Assembly (NCBI GenBank): GCA_958421945.1
Contig: CATZMZ010000012.1
Coordinates: 1-42,259 of the forward strand
Source of the DNA: an uncultured Eubacteriales bacterium
GTDB lineage: Bacteria; Bacillota; Clostridia; Christensenellales; Borkfalkiaceae
Reading direction: 5' to 3'
DNA: 42,259 nt
Both the position numbers and the translations under genes were made by a program. Below the pieces are notes generated by a model that ran no database searches, had not been told where the DNA came from, and was given only the letters and a program-made list of their open reading frames with translations. Below are positions 31,226 to 38,490 of this stretch, piece after piece (within the stretch, counting starts at the first letter, position 1; each line of letters begins with the position of its first letter).

Positions 31226-32368
31226 ATGAAATACAGGTCACGCGCGCCGCTTTCGGTGATAACTCCCGACGACGGATATAACTATTTTTTCGGCTATTAC
31301 GATTTGCAGCCGTTTGATAAAAGCGGGGAAAGACACCTCGCGCACAGAGTAAAGTTTAACGACAGAATCCCCGTAAAAGGCGATATCGCGGAGCTCGGTT
31401 ACGTCACGATAAGCGACGGAAAGTTTCATAAAGTCGCGGAAACGAACGCGTGGAATTTTCAGCAGGGCGCGCTTTTGCAGTGGTACGGCGAGAATTCGAT
31501 AATATATAACGATTATCGGAACGGCAGTTTTTGCGCGGTTATAAAAGACGTAACGAGCGGTGCGGAGCGAGAATTATGCGCGCCGCTTGCGTGCGTATCG
31601 CAGGACAAAAAGCTGGGGTTATCTATAAACTTCGCGCGGATATGGGATTTTCGCCCCGGGTACGGGTATTGCAACGAAAAGGACGCGCACTTTAACGAAA
31701 ACGCGCCCGCAGACGACGGAGTTTTTTTGGTGGACTTGGAGAAAAACGAAAGCCGCCTTATAATAAGTTATGAAAAAATAAACGAATTATATCCCGAAAA
31801 GCCCTTTTGCGATATGAAAATACTCGTAAATCACATAACCTTTAATCCGTCGGGCAGCAGATTTTTAATGCTGGTAAGGAACTTTGCAAAAGAGGGCGAA
31901 CGCTGGGGAACGTTGCTTTTAACCGCGGACGCCGACGGCGGAAATATAAAGAATTTAACGAATTACGAAGTGAACTCGCATTATTACTGGAAAAACGACG
32001 AAGAAATCATAATATATTCGGGGCTTCCCGACTGGGGAATATATTTTATTAACGACAAAACGGGCGCACGCGAACGGCTCGACGACGACCTGATAAATTA
32101 CGACGACATACATTGCATATATTCGCCCGACAGAAGCTGTTTTATAGGCGACGGATATCCCAACACGGGCAACGACAGATATATATTGATGTACGATTTT
32201 GCGAGCAAAAAGAGCCGCGCGATAGTGAAGATTCATTCCGAACCGGTAAACGACACGGACATACGGTGCGATTTGCATAATCGCTTTAACCGCGACGGCA
32301 CGGCTATTTCGTTCGACTCTTTTCACGACGGAATAAGAAGAATTATGCTTATGCCTTTTGCGAAATAA
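31226..32368 (+). CDS. Beta-propeller protein, oligogalacturonate-lyase/TolB-like
   Basis: A 380-aa cytoplasmic protein built of repeated beta-blades. Recurring WD40/TolB-like phrases are ITFNPSGSRFLMLVR, DEEIIIYSG, CIYSPDRSCFIGDGYPN and HNRFNRDGTAISFDSFHDG. The overall size and histidine-bearing loops (HITF, HYYW, DLHNR) recall PL22 oligogalacturonate lyases, which cleave unsaturated pectin fragments. I would not assign that activity without structure matching. The start is preceded by ATAGGAG, 17 nt after the GH106-like gene. The next gene has its own promoter, so this may be the last gene of the first block 2 transcript. Confidence 0.6.
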   Translation: MKYRSRAPLSVITPDDGYNYFFGYYDLQPFDKSGERHLAHRVKFNDRIPVKGDIAELGYVTISDGKFHKVAETNAWNFQQGALLQWYGENSIIYNDYRNGSFCAVIKDVTSGAERELCAPLACVSQDKKLGLSINFARIWDFRPGYGYCNEKDAHFNENAPADDGVFLVDLEKNESRLIISYEKINELYPEKPFCDMKILVNHITFNPSGSRFLMLVRNFAKEGERWGTLLLTADADGGNIKNLTNYEVNSHYYWKNDEEIIIYSGLPDWGIYFINDKTGARERLDDDLINYDDIHCIYSPDRSCFIGDGYPNTGNDRYILMYDFASKKSRAIVKIHSEPVNDTDIRCDLHNRFNRDGTAISFDSFHDGIRRIMLMPFAK

Positions 32369-32564
32369 CCCTTAAAAATTCGCGCGGTAAAGCGCGGCAA
32401 AGAGTGTGATAAAGTAAAAAACAACCGAGGCAAAGGCGCAAATTTAACCTTTGCGGAAGCCGTTAAAAGATAAAACCCTCCGTCTGCAAAACGGGGGGCT
32501 TCGCTTGGTTTGGTCGGTTAAACGTGACAATTACCGCGTCAAATCGCTTTTTTTGGATAATCGA
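32369..32564 (+). other. Gap before the second block 2 promoter
   Basis: No gene was found. A weak hairpin CCCTCCGT (32476-32483) with ACGGGGGG (32491-32498) lies in the middle, and a G/C inverted repeat near 32384-32398 lies shortly after the stop. Neither has a clear T tract. No known riboswitch was recognised. Confidence 0.3.
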
Positions 32565-32593
32565 TTGACAACGGTTGAAAAATTTATTAAAAT
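32565..32593 (+). promoter_or_regulatory. Strong internal promoter for the fucose gene set
   Basis: A consensus TTGACA (32565-32570), a 17-nt spacer and TAAAAT (32588-32593) make a near-perfect sigma-A promoter. The ribosome binding site AGGTGG (32603-32608) follows directly, so the leader is under 20 nt. It would drive 32617-37925 separately from the rest of block 2, possibly without the AraC activator. Confidence 0.72.
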
Positions 32594-32616
32594 AAAAATG
32601 TTAGGTGGTAAATCGA

Positions 32617-35600
32617 ATGTTCGATATTTTAGACGTAAAAGACTTTAAACAATCGCTTTTATCGCAGGGCGAAAGCGTAAAATTTGCGTTTGACTTGCCC
32701 TTGGATAAGTCAAAAAGCTATAAGCTGAACGTGGTTGGCGAAGTTGATATAGACTACTTTTTGCGGTTTGAGGAAGTTTTGCCTTTTTATTACAGGAAAA
32801 CGGACGATTCGATAAAGTTTATCGACGGGAAAAAGGTTTTAACCTATACCGCCCGCAATTTAACGAAAGAACGCACCGCTTACGCGATGATAAAAGACGT
32901 AAGCGCTGGGGAATATACTTTAAGCATACGCTCGAAGGTTAAGGGGCTGAATTCGGAATTCACGCTGACCGCGGAAGTATATTACGGGGCGAACAACACG
33001 CGGTATTATTACGAAAAAGCGGACGAAACGGTAACGCTTGCGCTTAAAGAAAGCGAGGACTTTACCGACGACGCGGTCGGTTTTTCGGTTAAGGAACACG
33101 CCGCGTTTATAATGATAAAAATCGAAGCGACGGGATTTACGGGCGAAGCGGAGCTTTACGCGCCCGGGCTTTACGGCGGCGACGGAAAAAATCTTTGTCC
33201 CGATTTCGATTATTCGCCCGATAACATAAACGATTTTAAGTGGGTGTGCGAGGGTTTTTCGGTTTTGGAAAAGCCTAAATATAAAATCAGCTTAAACGGC
33301 AAGGTTTTCTACGACGGAATAATTATGGACAGGCTGGAAAGGTTCGCGGGGTTTTCGCTGAACGTTCCCGACGAGCTTGTTTCCGACGGTGAAAACGAGT
33401 TTGAAATATATTATTATACGGACAACGTCAAGCCGTATAGAATAAAAGAGGTGCGTCTTATTTCCGCGCCGCGCGGGTTCGAGCCGTTGGGCGTAAAAAA
33501 TCAGCTCGCGCTAAACGAGCCGTTCGGCGTGTTCTGTTATTCGGAAAGCGACGAAATAACGGTGGAAGAAAGCGAGTATTACGAGTATAAAGGGTTTACG
33601 CGCGTAAGCGGAAATTACGGGGTGATGCGATTCGTTGCGAAAAAATGCGGCGCGAACGTACCCGTTACCGCGAACGGCAAAACGGTTACCGTTTCGGCGA
33701 TCACCGAAAGTCTGCAAAAGGGAATTATTACGGGTACGGGCGACTTTATTTACGTTTCGCAGAATATCGACGAATTCGCGGAGTACCTTTACTGGTATCT
33801 GACGAAGAACGTCGGCGACCTTTTAACGTTCAGGTGCGTTTATCACTGGTGCGGCGACGAACAGGTAAATCTCGGTTTCTGGCGCGCGGCGGAAGAGCTG
33901 TTGTCTATGCTCGGCATATATTTTTCGATGATGCGCGACGGCAGAGAGCTTAACGGCGTAAACGTTACCCCGCCGGACGAGTTTTTTAAGACGGAATATT
34001 ATCTCGGCTCGCAAACGCACGAAAGGGACGGCGCGTTTACCTACTGGGCGCAGGAAATAAAGCAAAGCAACGAACTGTATTATCACGCGCTTTCGAGAAA
34101 GATAAAATACAACGGAATTTACGGCAAGCGCAGCCCCGTGTACGCAAAGGACGGCACGCCGTATCTGTATTACGCGCCCGATAAAGCGGAAAACGTAAAA
34201 GACGCGTACGAAAACTTAAAAGAGAATTTACGCCTTACGGGGATAGACGGGGCGACGAGACACACGGGCGTTACGCCGTTTTTCAGAACGTTTTACGAGG
34301 CGGGGTATAAGTGGCTCGGATACGAGTCCATGTACGGCCCGCACGAGCTGCTGCTTGGTGCGCTTCGCGGCGCAACCGAAAGCTTTAACGGCAAGGGCTT
34401 CGGCACGCATCTCGCGTTGCAATGGTCAACCGTTCCTGCCGACGACGAAAAGCATTTTATTCGTTACGCGTTGTCGCTGTATTTAAGCTATATGCACGGC
34501 GCGACGGAGATTAACACGGAGGAAGGACTGTGGAGAATCGAAAACCCTTACGAGGATTACGACAGGTATTCCCACGCGTGCGTTGCCCATACGGAGCGGC
34601 AGACGAAATTTAACGATTTTATCAAATCGCACAAACGCCGCGGCAAGCTTAAAATCGATATCGCGATGATTATCGGGAAATACGACGGAATGGACGCGTT
34701 TTCCACGCCGTGCGTTTACGGACAGAAAAGGTGGGAGGTTTCTAAGCCCGAAAAGAGCTGGGACTTGCTTAAAACCTTTTACCCCGAAAGCGATATAAAC
34801 GCCATTTATTATTATATAACCAAAGACGTTAAAAACGGTATTCCCGAAAAATACCGCAAAATAATGGAAATCAGAAAGGGACTGTATCTCGACGTTATCG
34901 AATACCGTCAGGTCGGATTTTACACGAACACGCCTTACGGGGTTATCGATATTATCCCCGTCGACGACGGTAAATTTTCCGATTATAAATTCCTGTTCTT
35001 CACGGGGTGGAACACCGCTACGGAAAGTCAGCTCAAAAAACTGTGCGAATTCGTCGAAAACGGCGGAACGTTGCTTCTTTCGAAGCCGCACTTATACGAC
35101 ACCGTGATACGGGAGGACGCGCTTCGCGGCGCAGCAAGCGTTATCGACAGTCCGCTTCGCGAGAAATTGTTAAGCTATCGCGAGACGGGCAGGGTAATCT
35201 ATTTCGACAGGGACGCGTATCCTGCCGATTATGCGGACGAGTATTCCGCGGTTATAAGAAAATTCGCTCAAAAATACGCCTCGCCGTATATCCGCGACAC
35301 GAAAAACGTCAGCTTTACCGAGTACGAAACGCAAGACGGCGCAAGGGTTTATTATCTGCTTAATATCGACTGGTGGGACGAAAACCCCGCCGAGTATACG
35401 CTTACGCTCGGCAAAAATGCGTATAAAAAACTGCTTTTCGGCAACGACCCGCTCGTCGTGACCGTAAAAGACGGCGTCGCGATATATACCGACAACCTTT
35501 ACGCCGACGTGGAGAAAATCGAAAACGGCTTTGCGACGCTTACGGGTTACGGGGAAACCGCCGTTCATATCATAACCGAAGACGGCGAAAGAATAAAAAC

Positions 35601-35637
35601 GGTTTTGCTTGACGGCAAAAACGAGATAAAAATATAA
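32617..35637 (+). CDS. Large glycosidase-like protein of unrecognised family
   Basis: A 1006-aa cytoplasmic protein. ATG 32617 is 8 nt behind AGGTGG; an upstream GTG at 32605 overlaps that site. Residues ~1-330 are beta-rich, like stacked jelly-rolls. Residues ~400-720 are aromatic-rich with alternating helices and strands (YHWCGDEQVNLGFWRA; GTHLALQWSTVPAD; HGATEINTEEGLWRIENP), consistent with a TIM-barrel. Residues ~790-870 look like the Rossmann-type domain often following GH42-like barrels (DYKFLFFTGWN, then FVENGGTLLLSKPHL). A small beta domain ends the protein. I could not name a family. Its position just ahead of FucU/FucI makes it a candidate for releasing L-fucose. Confidence 0.55.
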   Translation: MFDILDVKDFKQSLLSQGESVKFAFDLPLDKSKSYKLNVVGEVDIDYFLRFEEVLPFYYRKTDDSIKFIDGKKVLTYTARNLTKERTAYAMIKDVSAGEYTLSIRSKVKGLNSEFTLTAEVYYGANNTRYYYEKADETVTLALKESEDFTDDAVGFSVKEHAAFIMIKIEATGFTGEAELYAPGLYGGDGKNLCPDFDYSPDNINDFKWVCEGFSVLEKPKYKISLNGKVFYDGIIMDRLERFAGFSLNVPDELVSDGENEFEIYYYTDNVKPYRIKEVRLISAPRGFEPLGVKNQLALNEPFGVFCYSESDEITVEESEYYEYKGFTRVSGNYGVMRFVAKKCGANVPVTANGKTVTVSAITESLQKGIITGTGDFIYVSQNIDEFAEYLYWYLTKNVGDLLTFRCVYHWCGDEQVNLGFWRAAEELLSMLGIYFSMMRDGRELNGVNVTPPDEFFKTEYYLGSQTHERDGAFTYWAQEIKQSNELYYHALSRKIKYNGIYGKRSPVYAKDGTPYLYYAPDKAENVKDAYENLKENLRLTGIDGATRHTGVTPFFRTFYEAGYKWLGYESMYGPHELLLGALRGATESFNGKGFGTHLALQWSTVPADDEKHFIRYALSLYLSYMHGATEINTEEGLWRIENPYEDYDRYSHACVAHTERQTKFNDFIKSHKRRGKLKIDIAMIIGKYDGMDAFSTPCVYGQKRWEVSKPEKSWDLLKTFYPESDINAIYYYITKDVKNGIPEKYRKIMEIRKGLYLDVIEYRQVGFYTNTPYGVIDIIPVDDGKFSDYKFLFFTGWNTATESQLKKLCEFVENGGTLLLSKPHLYDTVIREDALRGAASVIDSPLREKLLSYRETGRVIYFDRDAYPADYADEYSAVIRKFAQKYASPYIRDTKNVSFTEYETQDGARVYYLLNIDWWDENPAEYTLTLGKNAYKKLLFGNDPLVVTVKDGVAIYTDNLYADVEKIENGFATLTGYGETAVHIITEDGERIKTVLLDGKNEIKI

Positions 35638-35649
35638 CAGGAGAAGAAA

Positions 35650-36084
35650 ATGCTGAAAGGAATATCCAAACTTATTAGTCCCGAACTACTGAAAACGCTT
35701 TGCGAAATGGGGCATGGCGACGAAATAGTTATCGCGGACGGAAACTTTCCGTCGGAAAATTTCGGCAAGCGAGTAATCCGCGCGGACGGAATAAGCGGTG
35801 CGGAAATGTTAAAAGCGGTGCTTTCGCTCGTGCCGCTCGACGGCTACTCTGACCCGAATATGATACTTATGAAGCTTATGGACTGCGACGTAGGGAAAAT
35901 CGACCCCGTAATCTGGAAAGAATACGAAAAAATCGCGAAAGCCGCGGACGAAAACGTTAAAATCGGCAATATCGACCGGTTTGAGTTTTACGAAAGGGCA
36001 AAAAACGCATTTGCCGTTATCGCCACGGGCGAAGAAGCGGTTTATGCAAACATTATTATTAAAAAAGGCGTAATAAAATTATAA
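35650..36084 (+). CDS. fucU: L-fucose mutarotase (RbsD/FucU family)
   Basis: A 144-aa cytoplasmic enzyme that interconverts alpha- and beta-L-fucose, the latter being the form used or produced around FucI. The family signature GHGDEIVIADGNFP carries the catalytic histidine at H22, the same number as in E. coli FucU. IRADG, FYERAKNAFAVIATGE and the C-terminal YANIIIKKGV match the rest of the fold. The length equals E. coli FucU (~140 aa). The start has AGGAG 12 nt after the previous stop, and fucI follows by 14 nt. Confidence 0.93.
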   Translation: MLKGISKLISPELLKTLCEMGHGDEIVIADGNFPSENFGKRVIRADGISGAEMLKAVLSLVPLDGYSDPNMILMKLMDCDVGKIDPVIWKEYEKIAKAADENVKIGNIDRFEFYERAKNAFAVIATGEEAVYANIIIKKGVIKL

Positions 36085-36098
36085 GGAGAATAAATAAG

Positions 36099-37925
36099 AT
36101 GGGAAAATACGTATCGGAAAAACCCGCAATCGGTATAAGACCGATAGTGGACGGCAGAGAAGGACCTATGCAGTTGAGGGCGAGTTTAGAGCCGCAGGTA
36201 ACTGCAATGGCAAACGCCGCGAAAAAACTGTTCGAAGAAAATTTAAGGTATTCCGACGGCACGCCCGTAAGAGTGGTTATCGCAAACCATTCGATAGGCA
36301 GAGTGCCTGAGTCTGCCGCATGCGCGGAACAGTTCAGAAAAGAGAACGTCGCAATAACGCTGTCGGTGACGCCTTGCTGGTGTTACGGCGCGGAAACGAT
36401 GGATATGGACCCTATGACTATAAAAGCGGTATGGGGTTTTAACGGCACGGAAAGACCGGGCGCGGTATATCTTGCAAGCGTTCTCGCAACGCACGCGCAA
36501 AAGGGGCTTCCCGCATTCGGAATATACGGCAGAGAGGTTCAGGACAGGGACGAGGTGGAAAAAATCCCCGAGGACGTTAAAGAAAAGCTGTTGCGATTCG
36601 GCAGAAGCGCGCTCGCCGCGGTTCAGATGCGCGGAAAATCGTATTTGCAAATCGGTTCAATGTGTATGGGAATAGGCGGTTCGATCATAAGTCACGAGTT
36701 TATCGAAGAATATCTCGGAATGAGAGTGGAATCGGTGGACGAAGTAGAGATTCTGCGCCGAATGGAAGAGGGCATTTACAATAAAGAGGAATACGAAAAA
36801 GCCCTCGCCTGGACGAAAGAGCATTGCAAAGAGGGCAGAGACGATAACCCCGAAAGCATAAAATTTTTGGGTAAAGAGAGAAGAATTAAATTCACGAAAG
36901 AAGAAAAAGAAAAGCAGTGGGAATTCACTATCAAGATGTATTGCATAATAAAAGACCTTATGCAAGGCTCGGATAAACTTCCCGCAGGGTTCGGTGAAGA
37001 AGGTTTGGGACATAACGCCATCGCGGCGGGTTTCCAGGGGCAAAGACAGTGGACGGATCACTGGCCCAACTGCGATTACCCCGAAGCGATACTAAATTCG
37101 TCGTTCGATTACACGGGCAAGAAAGAGCCTATGACGTTCGCGACGGAAAACGACGTGTTAAACGGAATAAGCATGCTGTTCATGAGACTTCTTACGGGCA
37201 GAGCGCAGATATTCGCGGACGTAAGAACGTTCTGGTCGGCGGAAGCGACCAAGCGCGTAACGGGTTACGATTTAGAAGGCAAAGCGAAAGCGAACGGCGG
37301 AATAATCCACTTATTGAATTCGGGTGCGGCGTGTCTTGACGCGTGCGGCGAGTGCGTGGACGAGAACGGCAACGCGGTAATGAAGGAATGGTGGAAAGTT
37401 ACGGAAGAGGACATCAAGAAGATGACTGACGCAACGGTATGGTGCGAGGCGGGCTTCGACAACTTCCGCGGCGGTGGATTCTCGTCGCATTTCGTAACGA
37501 GAGCGGAAATGCCCGTAACCATGATAAGACTTAATCTTGTTAAGGGGTTAGGTCCCGTAATGCAGATAGCGGAGGGCTGGACGGTCAAGCTTCCCGACGA
37601 AGTTACGGATAAGCTTATGGAAAGAACGAATCCTACGTGGCCTTGCACCTGGTTTACGCCGAGATGTACCGGAAAGGGCGCGTTTACGAGCGCTTACGAC
37701 GTAATGAACAACTGGGGAGCGAATCACGGCGCGATATCTTACGGACATATAGGTGCGGATTTAATCACGTTATGCTCGATGCTGCGTATACCCGTGTGCA
37801 TGCACAACGTAGAAGAAGAAAACGTGTACCGTCCCGCGGCGTGGAACGCGTTCGGCATGGATAAAGAGGGGCAGGACTACCGTGCTTGCGCCGCTTACGG
37901 TCCGATGTTTAAGAATATTCGTTAA
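36099..37925 (+). CDS. fucI: L-fucose isomerase
   Basis: A 608-aa cytoplasmic Mn-dependent ketol isomerase converting L-fucose to L-fuculose; the family also accepts D-arabinose. Sequence follows E. coli FucI (591 aa) closely: VTPCWCYGAETMDMDP, WGFNGTERPGAVYLA and NAIAAGFQGQRQWTD. Metal and catalytic residues align as E350 (ATENDVLNG), D374 (FADVRTFWS) and H543 (GANHGA). AAGGAG precedes the start. It is the last gene of the locus. The following pathway steps, fuculokinase and fuculose-1-phosphate aldolase, are not in the window. Confidence 0.97.
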   Translation: MGKYVSEKPAIGIRPIVDGREGPMQLRASLEPQVTAMANAAKKLFEENLRYSDGTPVRVVIANHSIGRVPESAACAEQFRKENVAITLSVTPCWCYGAETMDMDPMTIKAVWGFNGTERPGAVYLASVLATHAQKGLPAFGIYGREVQDRDEVEKIPEDVKEKLLRFGRSALAAVQMRGKSYLQIGSMCMGIGGSIISHEFIEEYLGMRVESVDEVEILRRMEEGIYNKEEYEKALAWTKEHCKEGRDDNPESIKFLGKERRIKFTKEEKEKQWEFTIKMYCIIKDLMQGSDKLPAGFGEEGLGHNAIAAGFQGQRQWTDHWPNCDYPEAILNSSFDYTGKKEPMTFATENDVLNGISMLFMRLLTGRAQIFADVRTFWSAEATKRVTGYDLEGKAKANGGIIHLLNSGAACLDACGECVDENGNAVMKEWWKVTEEDIKKMTDATVWCEAGFDNFRGGGFSSHFVTRAEMPVTMIRLNLVKGLGPVMQIAEGWTVKLPDEVTDKLMERTNPTWPCTWFTPRCTGKGAFTSAYDVMNNWGANHGAISYGHIGADLITLCSMLRIPVCMHNVEEENVYRPAAWNAFGMDKEGQDYRACAAYGPMFKNIR

Positions 37926-37985
37926 GTACGTGTGCGCCGTAATAAATATTTAATTATTTACAACGCCTATTAAAGAATCGTTTAC

Positions 37986-38018
37986 GCCGCAGGCGGGACT
38001 TTCCGTCCCGCCTGCGGC
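37986..38018. terminator. GC-rich hairpin after fucI
   Basis: A perfect 14-bp stem (37986-37999 with 38005-38018) has a 5-nt loop, 60 nt past the fucI stop. A-rich DNA follows on the plus strand, so it is not a classic intrinsic terminator. It resembles the GC hairpins at 14042 and 25728. Confidence 0.5.
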
Positions 38019-38104
38019 AACAAAAATAACGCAAGTGTGCAAAAAACGCCGCTTCGTTTCGCATCGAGCCGTAAAAGGAGATAGGATTATAAAAAAGCGC
38101 GTAT

Positions 38105-38159
38105 TGCAAAAAATAATACGAACCCCGACTTGTTTTCAGGGTTCGTATTATTTTTTGCA
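38105..38159. terminator. Bidirectional terminator-like hairpin
   Basis: A perfect 21-bp stem (38105-38125 with 38139-38159) has a 13-nt loop. The left arm holds AAAAAATAATA and the right arm TATTATTTTTT, the classic A-stem-T layout of an intrinsic terminator in both directions. It isolates the sugar locus from the recombinase element. Confidence 0.75.
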
Positions 38160-38204
38160 TTTGTCAATGCCGAACGAAAAGGAGCGTCTTTTTAAGACGA
38201 AAGT

Positions 38205-38232
38205 AGGGCAGGCGTCCACGGGGATTTGAACC
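38205..38232 (-). other. tRNA 3'-end-like sequence, candidate attachment site
   Basis: Read on the minus strand this is GGTTCAAATCCCCG followed by TGGACGCC. It has the invariant T-loop (GGTTCAAATC), the descending T-stem side and a 7-nt acceptor strand of a tRNA. The other half of the T-stem, needed upstream as CGGGG, reads CACGG, and no D or anticodon arm follows. It therefore appears to be only the 3' end of a tRNA gene. Such fragments typically mark one end of an element integrated at a tRNA, and the serine recombinase genes start about 100 nt further in. Confidence 0.35.
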
Positions 38233-38298
38233 GTGATAAATTTTTCTTAAAAATCTCACGAATCGTAGCATTTTTCACTGGATATCTTCTCAAAACAA

Positions 38299-38307
38299 TG
38301 GTATTAT
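38299..38307 (+). promoter_or_regulatory. Extended -10 promoter of the recombinase operon
   Basis: TGGTATTAT (38299-38307) matches an extended -10 (TGn-TATAAT) with no clear -35. It is 30 nt upstream of the small ORF's start and just ahead of AGGAGG at 38321-38326. Confidence 0.4.
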
Positions 38308-38337
38308 GCTGAATTGCAAAAGGAGGCGGAAAGTACT

Positions 38338-38490
38338 ATGGGGCAAGAAGATTTGCAACTACTTATAAAAGGAATCGTGTTCTCTCTGCGACAACAAAAA
38401 TTGCTGACGAAGGCAGAGTCCGAATTTGTATTGAAAATTATTGAACGAAAGTACCCACGGCCAAGAATTACGAGGGAAGACAATGAGTAG
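38338..38490 (+). CDS. Small ORF ahead of serine recombinase 1
   Basis: Fifty codons start at ATG 38338 behind AGGAGGCGG. The product opens MGQEDLQLLIKGIVFSLRQQ and ends ERKYPRPRITREDNE; it is charged and mostly helical. Its TAG at 38488-38490 overlaps the recombinase start at 38483, so the two are probably translated together. Short helical proteins of this sort often precede large serine recombinase genes in clostridial elements and may act as regulators or directionality factors, which is inference here. Confidence 0.6.
   Translation: MGQEDLQLLIKGIVFSLRQQKLLTKAESEFVLKIIERKYPRPRITREDNE

Noticed and set aside
32369..32564. Riboswitch or small RNA ahead of the fucose gene set
   Set aside because: Only a weak hairpin is present, no known riboswitch core was recognised, and the strong promoter lies downstream of this stretch.
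34483..35091. 202-codon open frame on the minus strand
   Set aside because: Antisense shadow of the 1006-aa gene; Val/Phe/Arg-rich with no ribosome binding site.
38205..38290. Complete tRNA gene on the minus strand
   Set aside because: The T-stem does not pair on one side and no anticodon or D arm can be folded; only the 3' end is tRNA-like.
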